This document shows positions 56,817 to 64,000 of a stretch of DNA of 64,000 nucleotides, piece after piece. The notes below the pieces were generated by a model. That model ran no database searches. It was not told the origin of the DNA and was given only the letters and a program-made list of their open reading frames with translations. Each line of letters begins with the position of its first letter. The stretch's first letter is position 1. Position numbers and translations under genes: made by a program. The stretch is from Mycolicibacterium austroafricanum (GTDB lineage Bacteria > Actinomycetota > Actinomycetes > Mycobacteriales > Mycobacteriaceae). Location of the stretch: NCBI RefSeq assembly GCF_000612725.1, contig NZ_HG964453.1, positions 331,010-395,009 on the forward strand. The letters are read 5' to 3'.

Positions 56817-58505
56817 GTGGAACTGATCCTGGTAGTCGTGGGCGCGATCGTCGTCACAGCGATCGCGCAACGGCGCGGACTCGAGCCGGCGCTGATCATC
56901 GTCGTCGTCGGCATCGCGGTGTCGTTCGTCCCCGGATTCGAGGCGCCCGAGCTGGACTCGCACATCCTGCTGTCGGTGGTGTTGCCGCCGCTGTTGTATT
57001 CGGCCGCCCTGGATTTCTCGTTCCCGACGTTCCTGCGCAACATCAAGCCGATCCTGGGTCTGGGCGTGGGCCTGGTGGTGGTCACCGCGTTCACCGTCGC
57101 CGCAGTGTCGTCCTGGCTCGTCGTCGTCCCGTTGACGTTCGCGACCGCGCTGGTGCTCGGCGCGGTGGTGGCGCCTCCCGACGCCGTCACCGCGGTCGCG
57201 GTCGGCCGCAAGCTCGGCCTTCCCAAACGTGTCATGTCGATTCTGACGGGGGAGAGCCTGATCAACGACGCGGCGGCGCTGGCGCTGTTCTCCGTGGCGG
57301 TGGCGCAGGTGGCAGGCAGCCACACGTTCATCGAGAACCCGCTTCTGCTGTTCGCCTACAGCGCGGTGCTCGGTCCGCTGGTCGGCGCCGCGCTGGGATA
57401 CATCACGCTGTGGATCCGCAGGCGGCTGGCCAACCCCGCACTCGAGACAGTGCAGGGGCTGATGGTGCCTTTTGCGGCGTTCATCCTGGCCGAGGAGATG
57501 CACGCCTCCGGCGTCCTGGCCGTGGTGGTGGCCGGATTCGTGGTGGGCAGCGGCACCGTCGACGCCGGATACCAGACCCGGCTGCAGGAACGGTTCGTGT
57601 GGAACTCGGTGGACGTGCTGCTCGAAGTGTTCGTGTTCGCCTACATCGGTCTGCACCTGCGTTTCGTGCTGGAGGATCTGCAGCAGGCGCACGAGTCACT
57701 GACCCAGGTGGCGGTGGCCTCAGCGGTCGTGCTGCTGATCGTGTTGGTGATCCGGCCGTTGTCGGTGTTCGCGATGTTCGGTCGGGGAGTGCTGGCCCGA
57801 CAGGTCGAACGACGGCTCAGCGTCCCGATTCCCGAGGGCGGCGGCCGGGGGGCATTGGGGGTGCGCCGGCAATCGCAGCCGCCGGCCAAGTGGCGGTCCC
57901 GCATCGACAACCGCGCCCTGAGCTGGCAGGAGAACGTCGTCGTGTCGTGGACGGGCATGCGCGGTGTGGTGACGCTGGCGGCCGCCGCGGCGATCCCGGC
58001 GACCACAGCGGCCGGTGCGCCGTTTCCCGAGCGCGCCACGATCCAGGCGATCGCGTTCGTGGTCAGCGTCGGAACTCTGCTGCTGCAGGGGTGGACGCTG
58101 CCGCTGCTGATCCGCCGGCTCAAGCTGTCCGCCGACGCCGACCAGGCCTACACGTCGGCCGAGACCCAGAAAGCCGAACAGGTGGTTCATGCGGCCGCCG
58201 ACGAGGTGTTGGCCGAGTTCCGGGCCAACCCGCCCGACGGGCTCGATCCCCGGGTGCTCGCCGAGATCGGTGGCATCGTCGCGCGGCACTCCCAGGACGC
58301 CGACGAAATGCCCGACCCCGAGGCGCCGACGTTGCGTGCCGAGGTGTTCGGTCAGCTCTACCGCGACGTGCTGGCGGCACAGCGGGTGGCGCTCATCGGT
58401 GAACGGGACGCCGGCCGCATCGACGAAGAGGCGGTGCGGGCCATGCTGGTTCGGCTCGACCTGCAGGAGGCCGGGGTGTCCGCGCGGCTGGAGAGCCGCT
58501 TCTAG
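56817..58505 (+). CDS. Na+/H+ antiporter, CPA1/NhaP type
   Basis: A 562-residue membrane protein: about twelve helices in the first ~440 residues, then a cytoplasmic helical tail. CPA1 landmarks include LPPLLYSAALDFSFP, VVAPPDAVTAVAVGRKLGLP, LTGESLINDAAALALF with the ND ion site, and SWTGMRGVVTLAAA. It exchanges Na+ or K+ for H+. The GTG at 56817 is the first codon before the first helix. The stop shares a CTAG with the convergent DUF1542-like gene. Confidence 0.87.
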   Translation: MELILVVVGAIVVTAIAQRRGLEPALIIVVVGIAVSFVPGFEAPELDSHILLSVVLPPLLYSAALDFSFPTFLRNIKPILGLGVGLVVVTAFTVAAVSSWLVVVPLTFATALVLGAVVAPPDAVTAVAVGRKLGLPKRVMSILTGESLINDAAALALFSVAVAQVAGSHTFIENPLLLFAYSAVLGPLVGAALGYITLWIRRRLANPALETVQGLMVPFAAFILAEEMHASGVLAVVVAGFVVGSGTVDAGYQTRLQERFVWNSVDVLLEVFVFAYIGLHLRFVLEDLQQAHESLTQVAVASAVVLLIVLVIRPLSVFAMFGRGVLARQVERRLSVPIPEGGGRGALGVRRQSQPPAKWRSRIDNRALSWQENVVVSWTGMRGVVTLAAAAAIPATTAAGAPFPERATIQAIAFVVSVGTLLLQGWTLPLLIRRLKLSADADQAYTSAETQKAEQVVHAAADEVLAEFRANPPDGLDPRVLAEIGGIVARHSQDADEMPDPEAPTLRAEVFGQLYRDVLAAQRVALIGERDAGRIDEEAVRAMLVRLDLQEAGVSARLESRF

Positions 58506-59317
58506 AACTCGAAGCCGCCGAAGTCGCCGCCGCCCCAGTCGCCGCCACCGCCGGAATCCCAGCCGCCGCCCCAGTCGCCACCGCCGGCGTCGCCGCCGCC
58601 CCAGTCGCCGCCACCGGCGTCGCCGCCTTCGAGCTGGCCCTGGTCGAGACCGTCCTGGAAGCCGTCGCCGTAGCCGCTCTCGAAGGCCTGGGCGTCGTAG
58701 CCGACCCCGGCCATGCCGGAGAAGAGGCTGCTGAACAGCAGTGCCGAACCCAGGCCCCACGCGCCGGCGACCAGGGCAGGCTTCCACCACGGTTCGGAGT
58801 ACCAGCCCGCGGGCACGGGCCGGCCCGCGACCCGGCCGCCGGGGTAGTAGTTCGGGGTGCGCTGCGACGGCGTCGGCGACGCCTCGATCTCACGTCCTTC
58901 GAACTGGACGCGGCGGTCTTCGGTGACGGTGCCCGCAGTCCGTTGCCCTGCCAGTGTTTCCAGCTCGGGACCGGGATCCATGCCCAGCGCCAGCCGGGCG
59001 GCGCGCACGTAGTACAGCCCTTCCATCGCGCTCTCCTTGGCCAGCTCGGCCTGGCGCGCGGTGGTGGCCTGGTCGATCTGCGACGACGCCGCCGTGTACC
59101 GCTCGGACGCGTCGGCCAGCGCCTGCTTGGACGCGTCGTCGATGCCCGTCAGGGCGAACACCTGCCCGCCGAGGCGCTCGATGGTGCGGCGGGCGTCGGC
59201 CTTGGCGTCGGCCAGCGACGCGGCATTGCGCTTCTGCGACGACTTCGACGTCGCATAGACGGCCAGTCCGATCGCCGCGACGACCAGGACGATGAGAACG
59301 AGCAGTGCGCCATCCAT
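58502..59317 (-). CDS. DUF1542-like membrane protein with Gly/Asp/Trp-rich tail
   Basis: A 271-residue protein: an N-terminal transmembrane helix (ALLVLIVLVVAAIGLAVYA), a charged coiled-coil-type region (about residues 25-115), a second hydrophobic patch (ALVAGAWGLGSALLFSSLF) and a C-terminal tail of GGGDWGGGDAGG-type repeats ending GDFGGFEF. This matches actinobacterial DUF1542-type proteins of unknown function. The low-complexity end recalls secreted TPM-domain proteins with Gly-rich tips. The ATG is at 59317. Confidence 0.65.
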   Translation of the reverse strand: MDGALLVLIVLVVAAIGLAVYATSKSSQKRNAASLADAKADARRTIERLGGQVFALTGIDDASKQALADASERYTAASSQIDQATTARQAELAKESAMEGLYYVRAARLALGMDPGPELETLAGQRTAGTVTEDRRVQFEGREIEASPTPSQRTPNYYPGGRVAGRPVPAGWYSEPWWKPALVAGAWGLGSALLFSSLFSGMAGVGYDAQAFESGYGDGFQDGLDQGQLEGGDAGGGDWGGGDAGGGDWGGGWDSGGGGDWGGGDFGGFEF

Positions 59318-59436
59318 GGCTCACAGCGTACCGACAGAGATCGGACACCCCAGGTCACAAGCACTGCGGGCGCAGCGCCTGCTTCATCCTGTCGACACCG
59401 GCCGACAGACTTCGGGCTTATCGCGCGCGGGCAGCC

Positions 59437-60315
59437 TCATGCCGGCGTCGGCGCCGGCGAACCTGGCTCAAGTGCGTTGCGCCAGGCCAGTGGGTTGAGC
59501 TCCCGGTAGGGGTCGTCCTGGCGGAGTTGCTGCAACTCCGAGATGGCGGCTTCCAGCGATCGCTGGGTGCGGTCCTTGACCGTTGCGATCCACTTCTCGG
59601 TGGAGACGCGGGCCGGTTTGGTGGTGTCGATGGGTTCGGCGAAGCGCAGGTACATCCGTTGTGGCCGCGGGATGAGCGTGGGGCCGATTCCGTGCAGTAT
59701 CGCCGGGACCATGTCGCCGCGGCCGAAGATCTTCTCGCTGAGCGACATGGTCAGGTTGGCCAGGGAACTCCCCCGGCTGATGAGGTTGGTGTACACGTCG
59801 TCGCCGCCGACAAGGGCGACCGGGACGATCGGGTAGTCGTTCTCGACGCACAGCAGCGCGAACCCGGAACGGCCCTGCCACTGCAGGGTGTACTCCTCGC
59901 CCTTGAACTTGTTGATCTCACGGCCGCCGCCGGGGAACACCAGGATCGTCTCGTTGTGGCGCATCATCTCGCGGGTTCCCTCGCGCGAGCCGACCACCGC
60001 ACCGTAAGCGGCCAGCAGGTCGCCGACGGGCCTTGGGAAGTTGGCCATCATCCGCTCGGTCAGGGGCCGCACCCGGGTGCCGATCTCGCGGCGCACGTAG
60101 TGCGGGATGAGCGGGCCCTCGACGCTTGATTGAGTGTGGTTGCCCACCAACAGGAATCGGCCGTCGCGAGGCAGGTTCTCCAGCCCGTCGACGTAGGGCC
60201 GATACAGATCGACGAGGGGCTCGATGGCGCGGGTCAGCACATTGACGGGGCCGCGCAACGCCTCGACGCGTGCAGGGTGGTTCATGATTTCGGTGGTGTG
60301 CCGCGCGCTTGTCAT
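59437..60315 (-). CDS. Lysophospholipid/diacylglycerol acyltransferase family protein
   Basis: A 292-residue LPLAT/DGAT2-like acyltransferase. The motif is GNHTQSSVEGPL, with the His of NHxxxxD-type motifs and Glu at the acid position. A second block ILVFPGGGREI and a third VPVALVGGDDVYTN follow. Such enzymes acylate glycerolipid or other acceptors at the membrane. The acceptor is unknown. It is divergent from a TetR gene with an inverted repeat between, so its expression probably responds to that repressor. Confidence 0.77.
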   Translation of the reverse strand: MTSARHTTEIMNHPARVEALRGPVNVLTRAIEPLVDLYRPYVDGLENLPRDGRFLLVGNHTQSSVEGPLIPHYVRREIGTRVRPLTERMMANFPRPVGDLLAAYGAVVGSREGTREMMRHNETILVFPGGGREINKFKGEEYTLQWQGRSGFALLCVENDYPIVPVALVGGDDVYTNLISRGSSLANLTMSLSEKIFGRGDMVPAILHGIGPTLIPRPQRMYLRFAEPIDTTKPARVSTEKWIATVKDRTQRSLEAAISELQQLRQDDPYRELNPLAWRNALEPGSPAPTPA

Positions 60316-60364
60316 CGTCGCGTAGTCCTTCGTGGAGTGGTTCGGGATGTTGCTACCAGGCTAC

Positions 60365-60398
60365 CAAACGAACTGGTTTGTATGGCTATGATGTTCCT
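60365..60398. promoter_or_regulatory. Probable TetR operator and promoter
   Basis: CAAAC-N6-GTTTG (60365-60380) is an inverted repeat in the divergent spacer between the acyltransferase and TetR genes. TATGAT (60387-60392) follows and sits 6 bp before the TetR GTG, a leaderless arrangement. A TetR dimer bound at the repeat would shadow both promoters. Confidence 0.55.
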
Positions 60399-61013
60399 GT
60401 GAGAAGTACGGGTGAACTGCGTGACGCGATCCTGGTGGCGGCCCGGGCGGAGTTCGCCCAATTCGGGTTGGCCGGTGCCCGCATCGACCGCATCGCCAAG
60501 GCGGCTGCGGCGAGCAAGGAGCGGCTTTATGCGCACTTCCGGGACAAGGAGACGCTGTTTCGCGAGGTGCTGGCCGCAGACGGTGCCGAGTTCTTCGCTG
60601 CGGTCTCCGTGCGCCCGGATTCGGTGCCAGAGTTCGTCGGAGACATCTTCGATCTGTCGCTGAGTCATCCCGAGCACTTCCGGATGATCAACTGGGGGCG
60701 GTTGGAGGGCGTCAGCCTCTATCCGCCGGCCGGGGATGATGGGCGCACGGCGCCCGCGGAGGCTGTGGATGCGGTCCGGACGGCCCAGCGTGACGGCCTG
60801 GTGGACACCCGCTGGGATCCCGAGGAGTTGCTGATCCTGTTGTTCGGTCTGGGCTTGGCGTGGGCGTACTGGCCCGATCCGCGCAGCGTCACCGAGGACG
60901 CCGGCCGAATCGCGCAGCGGCGTGCCGCGGCCGTGGAAGCCGCATCACGCATCGTTGCGGTCGCCGACGGGGTTGCGGATGGTTCCGATCGCTTGGCCAC
61001 GTCGCCGCGGTGA
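60399..61013 (+). CDS. TetR family regulator
   Basis: A 204-residue TetR regulator. The helix-turn-helix covers LRDAILVAARAEFAQFGLAG through AAASKERLYAHFRDKETLF. The C-terminal domain resembles the TetR_C group often found next to lipid or drug genes. The GTG at 60399 is the only start consistent with the 6-bp spacing to TATGAT. It is divergent from the acyltransferase gene and probably represses it. It is the last chromosomal gene before the integrated element; the 133 bp after its stop hold nothing I can name before the tRNA fragment. Confidence 0.82.
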   Translation: MRSTGELRDAILVAARAEFAQFGLAGARIDRIAKAAAASKERLYAHFRDKETLFREVLAADGAEFFAAVSVRPDSVPEFVGDIFDLSLSHPEHFRMINWGRLEGVSLYPPAGDDGRTAPAEAVDAVRTAQRDGLVDTRWDPEELLILLFGLGLAWAYWPDPRSVTEDAGRIAQRRAAAVEAASRIVAVADGVADGSDRLATSPR

Positions 61014-61146
61014 CATCTGGCGCAGCAAACAACGTTGCGCTCTTCGTGGACGGCGAAATGGTGCGTAGGCGGACGGAGGCGGGATTTCCACACCGTCCCA
61101 GCAAGTCAACCAACGCGTCAACCATGTTGACCTGTACGAGGCTGCG

Positions 61147-61193
61147 TGGAGCGGGCGACGGGAATCGAACCCGTGTAGCTAGTTTGGAAGGCT
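61147..61193 (-). other. 3' half of tRNA-Gly(UCC) gene: attachment site of an integrated element
   Basis: On the minus strand this reads GCCTTCCAAACTAGC, then the T arm ACGGG-TTCGATT-CCCGT, then CGCCCGC and TCCA. That is the anticodon loop (TCC), T arm, 3' acceptor strand and encoded CCA of tRNA-Gly. The 5' half is absent: beyond 61193 the sequence no longer follows the tRNA. Only the chromosomal 3' piece remains, as at one end of an element integrated into a tRNA gene; the restored tRNA should lie at the other end, to the right. Phage L5 uses this tRNA-Gly as attB. The next 244 bp (61194-61437) show no gene. Confidence 0.8.
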
Positions 61194-61437
61194 TGTCCGG
61201 CCCCTTTTCGAGTTCGCTAGAAACTGCGCCGACCAGCGCCGATGTGGAACCAAAACGCATATCTATGTTTGGGTTCAGCCACTTGCAGCTCGTCAAGGGG
61301 TACGTCCGTGGTTCGGGTGCGGTCTGCTTTGATCGGCGGTACAGGGCGCGGTACAGCGGTCAGCCGTCGAACGCATTGGCGAGACACGCATGCCGACACG
61401 CCGAGTTCTGTCGCTGGTCGCTGGGAGAATGCTGGAC

Positions 61438-61655
61438 ATGAAGAAGCGGTACCAAGTGTTCGTGAGTTCGACTTACAAAGACCTCACGGATGAGCGTGCC
61501 GCTGTTATCCAGATGATTCTCAACCTCAATCACTTCCCGGCGGGTATGGAGATGTTCCCGGCCGCGAACGAGGATCAGTGGAGGCTCATTCAGCGCGTGA
61601 TAGACGAGAGCGACTACTACATCGTTGTAGTCGGAGGCCGCTATGGGTTTCGTCA
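61438..61655 (+). pseudogene. DUF4062 protein gene, truncated by an IS21-type insertion
   Basis: The first ~70 residues are a clean DUF4062 N-terminus (KKRYQVFVSSTYKDLTDERA, then DQWRLIQRVIDESDYYIVVV and GGRYG). After the GGRYG the family sequence stops and the frame runs into insertion-sequence DNA. Intact family members are much longer and carry a TIR-like N-terminal domain ahead of other modules; several belong to phage-defence loci. The ATG at 61438 has GGGAG ten bases upstream; another ATG lies at 61429. The rest of the gene would lie beyond the insertion, outside the window. Confidence 0.75.
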
Positions 61656-61701
61656 AGTGGCTTGGCCCCACTGTCGTCGTGAATTTTGGCCCCACCGTGG
61701 A

Positions 61702-62511
61702 TCAGGTGGTGCGTTTGGTGCGGTTGGTCATCTTGCTGGTGCGTAGCCGGTAGGACTTGGTGCCGGTCTCGATGATGTGGGCGTTGAAGGTGATGCGGTC
61801 GACGATCGCGGCGACCAGGCGCGGGTCGGGGAACACGGTGCCCCACTCGCTGAACGGCAGATTGGTCGCGATCGCCACCGAGGCGCGTTCCTCACGTTCG
61901 GTGATGATCTGGAACAGCAGTTCCGCTCCGCGGGAGTCGATTTGGACGTATCCGAGTTCGTCGAGGCAGAGCAGGTCCAAACGCCCGTACCGAGCGACGA
62001 CGCGGGAGAGGACACGTTCATCGGCGGCTTCGACGAGTTCGTTGACCAGCTGGGCGGTGGTGACGTAGCGGACCCGACGTCCCTGCTCGCAGGCCACCAG
62101 CCCGAGTCCGATGAGCAGGTGGGTTTTGCCGGTGCCGGAGTCGCCGAGCAGCACGACGGGCTCGCCGGCGTCCATGTAGTGCCCGGCGGCGAGCTGCCCC
62201 AGAGTTGCGGGTGCGATACCGGGCACGGCGTCGATGTTGAACTCCGCCAACCGTTTCAGCCTGGGGAATTTTGCCTCGTTTACGCGGCGAGCTCGGCGGC
62301 GTTCGGTGCGGTCGTCGACCTCTGCGGCCAGGACCTCGGCCAGGTAGCGCAGATGGGTGTGACGCTGCCGTGCGGCGATCTCGGCCAGTCGGGCGGCCTC
62401 GGTGCGCACGGTGGGCAGGTGCAACTCACGGGCCGCAGCCCCGATCGAGGCCTGCGCGGCGGCATCGGTGGTCACCGGCTTGCCTGCGGCCGCGGCGTCG
62501 GTGGTGGTCAT
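61702..62511 (-). CDS. istB: IS21-family helper ATPase IstB
   Basis: A 269-residue AAA+ ATPase with Walker A GDSGTGKTH, Walker B LLCLDELGYV and the IstB-family segment IITEREERASVAIATNLPF. It assembles on target DNA and works with IstA in transposition. The start ATG overlaps the istA stop (ATGA), the standard coupled arrangement. A ~45-residue Ala-rich N-terminal lead precedes the conserved part. It looks intact. Confidence 0.93.
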   Translation of the reverse strand: MTTTDAAAAGKPVTTDAAAQASIGAAARELHLPTVRTEAARLAEIAARQRHTHLRYLAEVLAAEVDDRTERRRARRVNEAKFPRLKRLAEFNIDAVPGIAPATLGQLAAGHYMDAGEPVVLLGDSGTGKTHLLIGLGLVACEQGRRVRYVTTAQLVNELVEAADERVLSRVVARYGRLDLLCLDELGYVQIDSRGAELLFQIITEREERASVAIATNLPFSEWGTVFPDPRLVAAIVDRITFNAHIIETGTKSYRLRTSKMTNRTKRTT

Positions 62512-64000
62512 GATTCGCTTCCGGTGAGCAGGTCGTCGTAATCAGTCAACGACGGCGCGGGACGGTCGTAGCGGGCCAGCGCTCCGATCGGAACCACCGG
62601 CGCGATCGCCGTCGTATCGCGGCGAGCGTCGATGAGGACGGTCTCGGGGTCCAGGCACCCCGCGGCCACGGCTCGGTCCATCGCGGCGATCAACGCCGCA
62701 GCGGCCATCGTGCGGTGGGCCAACAGGATGGTGATCAGGGCGCGGGTTCCGGCGGCGTCACCGCGCGCGGTGCGAGCGACATCCCAGTAGGCCTGGTGGC
62801 TGGCGGTGAACACTCCGCGCGCCTTGGCCTGGGCCAGTGCGGTCGCTCCCGGCAGCGCGCCGGGTTTGGTCGCCAGCACCTCCAGGTAGTGGTCCAGGCA
62901 CAGCACCTCGACGTGGCGTCCGACCGCTCGGTCGTGGCGGGCAACCAGCCGCGGCCCGTCGTACACCTCGACACCGCGAGCACTCAGCCGCACCGGAAGC
63001 CGTCGACCAGCGTAGCGTGCCGGCACGGAGTAGAAGCACTGCCGCACAGACACTCTGGCGCGGTTGTCGACACGGGCGGTCAGCAGACGGGCGCAGTCGA
63101 ACGCCTCGGCCGGCAGCCCCATCAACGAGTCGTGCTCGGCGGCGAACGCCGCGCCGACGGTGATCGGACGCCCCGTGATCACCCGGTCGTCGTCGAGATC
63201 ATCAGCGGCAGCGATCAGAGCGTTGAGTTCGGCCAGCGAGGTCACCGCCGGAACCGGGACGAGGTGGCGACGTCGGAAGCGTCCGATCTCGCCCTCCACA
63301 CCGCCCTTCTCATGGGCGCCTTGCAGGCCCGGGCGGCAGAAGAACGAGTCGAAGCCGTAGTGGCTGCGCAGGGCGATGAACCGTTCGGACTCGGCCCGGT
63401 CGCGGCCCTTGAGAACCCGAATGACAGCGGGTTTGAGGTTGTCGTAGCGGATCCTGCCCGGAACGCCACCGAAGTGCTCGAAGGCCAGCACGTGGCCCTC
63501 CAGGAACGCCTCCTGGGCCTGGGTGGCGAACGCGACGTGAAAGGCTTTGCCCGAGTGTGACAATCGCATCACGAACATCCAGCACTTCACCACCAGCCCG
63601 GCGATCGTGGCGAAGAACTCACCGAAGTCGACCTCGGCTTCCGCACCAGCCTCGTGGGTCTGGGGCACCGACACCTCGTTGTCAATGAGTCCGAGCTCGG
63701 ATCGGCGTCGCGCGACGTAGCGCGACACGGTCACCTCCGAGCACGTCGCCCCGTGTTCGGCGACCAGACGCTGCCAAATCCGCCGAGCGGTATGGCGCTG
63801 CTTGCGCGGCGCCTCCCGATCAGCGTGCAGCCAGGCGTCGATCACCGTCACCCACGGATCGATCGCTGGACGCGGACGCCCCGGATAGGCCTTGCGCGGC
63901 GGCGGCACCGCGTCATCAAGGGCTTGGCGCACCGTCCGACGATGCGTGCCGTGCCGGTCGGCCAACTCGCGGATCGACAGGCCCTCAACCCGTCGATCCC
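62508..64000 (-). CDS. istA: IS21-family transposase IstA (5' end outside window)
   Basis: About 497 codons are visible, open to the right edge; the true start, expected within a few dozen codons, is off the window. Order: N-terminal helix-turn-helix (GLSIRELADRHGTHRRTVRQ), a second DNA-binding helix region (SEVTVSRYVARRRSELGL), then the RNase H-like core with EAEVDFGEF, RYDNLKPAV and HEKGGVEGE carrying the D, D and E residues, then a C-terminal beta-barrel. Reading is uninterrupted, so the element may be active. Confidence 0.92.
   Translation of the reverse strand, partial: DRRVEGLSIRELADRHGTHRRTVRQALDDAVPPPRKAYPGRPRPAIDPWVTVIDAWLHADREAPRKQRHTARRIWQRLVAEHGATCSEVTVSRYVARRRSELGLIDNEVSVPQTHEAGAEAEVDFGEFFATIAGLVVKCWMFVMRLSHSGKAFHVAFATQAQEAFLEGHVLAFEHFGGVPGRIRYDNLKPAVIRVLKGRDRAESERFIALRSHYGFDSFFCRPGLQGAHEKGGVEGEIGRFRRRHLVPVPAVTSLAELNALIAAADDLDDDRVITGRPITVGAAFAAEHDSLMGLPAEAFDCARLLTARVDNRARVSVRQCFYSVPARYAGRRLPVRLSARGVEVYDGPRLVARHDRAVGRHVEVLCLDHYLEVLATKPGALPGATALAQAKARGVFTASHQAYWDVARTARGDAAGTRALITILLAHRTMAAAALIAAMDRAVAAGCLDPETVLIDARRDTTAIAPVVPIGALARYDRPAPSLTDYDDLLTGSES

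Larger units (their letters stand above)
61655..64000 (-). mobile_element. IS21-family insertion sequence, left part
   Basis: It carries istA and istB in the usual overlapping order on the minus strand. The end near 61645-61700 holds the decamer TTGGCCCCAC twice, at 61662-61671 and 61686-61695, as expected for the repeated transposase-binding sites at IS21 ends. The exact tip is not resolved. The other end and any target duplication lie outside the window. Confidence 0.85.

Noticed and set aside
61147..61193. Complete tRNA-Gly gene
   Set aside because: Only the anticodon loop, T arm and 3' acceptor strand are present; no D arm or 5' acceptor strand follows to the right.
60889..61296. A 135-codon minus-strand frame running through the tRNA fragment
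   Set aside because: Its middle is simply the tRNA sequence read as protein, and the rest overlaps the TetR gene and shows no family features.
61438..61746. An intact small protein of ~100 residues
   Set aside because: Residues after GGRYG are insertion-sequence DNA read in frame; the DUF4062 homology ends abruptly there.

Overview
The window is very GC-rich chromosomal DNA from a mycobacterium, most likely a rapidly growing Mycolicibacterium-type species. The gene order follows, from left to right, the M. tuberculosis series Rv2510c, Rv2509, Rv2508c, Rv2507, Rv2506, Rv2502c-Rv2495c, Rv2486, Rv2484c-Rv2482c, Rv2478c-Rv2474c, Rv2470-Rv2464c (synteny judged from memory of that genome). Leaderless-type promoters, translationally coupled GTGA/ATGA junctions, a PE-PPE-like protein, an MmpS-like protein and an EspA/EspE-type ESX protein fit the same assignment. 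LAYOUT. 1-5.9 kb: end of a HerA-like ATPase gene, a CmrA-like mycolate reductase divergent from an MFS transporter, a proline-rich MmpS-like protein, an S9 peptidase and two tiny membrane proteins. 5.9-16.9 kb: a TetR regulator with two operators, divergent from accD1-accA1-fadE19-maoC-citE and followed by bkdA-bkdB-bkdC and a convergent echA14. Together these encode most of leucine/branched-chain catabolism: the keto-acid dehydrogenase, acyl-CoA dehydrogenase, biotin carboxylase, hydratase candidates and a CitE-type lyase. 16.9-24.3 kb is an accessory block: methyltransferase, PE-PPE-like secreted protein, dienelactone hydrolase, SnoaL-like protein, TetR, secreted S15/CocE-type hydrolase, tRNA-Arg(UCU) and the remnant of a PD-(D/E)XK nuclease gene. 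24.4-29.8 kb: a coupled lipid operon (WS/DGAT, HAD-LPLAT PlsC, PlsB2). 29.9-40.5 kb: CopD-CtaG fusion, SSB paralogue, EttA, the 1627-residue NAD-glutamate dehydrogenase and two small coupled genes. 40.6-46.5 kb: truncated haemoglobin O, a LAL-type LuxR regulator, a catalase-like protein, HNH nuclease, CtaJ-like oxidase subunit and a DUF5130 protein. 46.5-48.7 kb: an ESX effector-like protein with its partner, a small HNH protein and a 22-bp tandem repeat. 48.7-61 kb: PepN, a DsbA-like protein under a SigH-type promoter, a deaminase/2OG-dioxygenase pair, six tandem 27-bp repeats, RpiB, an amidase-fold protein lacking catalytic residues, Nei1, a Na+/H+ antiporter, a DUF1542-like protein, an acyltransferase and a TetR. 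At 61.15 kb the 3' half of a tRNA-Gly gene marks the edge of an integrated element, at the type of site used by phage L5. Just inside it a DUF4062 gene is cut by an IS21-family element (istB, istA) that runs off the window. Most unusual are the occupied tRNA-Gly attachment site with its disrupted DUF4062 gene, the apparently dead allophanate-hydrolase-like protein behind a GntR-type palindrome, the hairpin minisatellite over the 3' end of the dioxygenase gene, and the ESX effector/partner pair. All positions were read by eye; no search or alignment was run.
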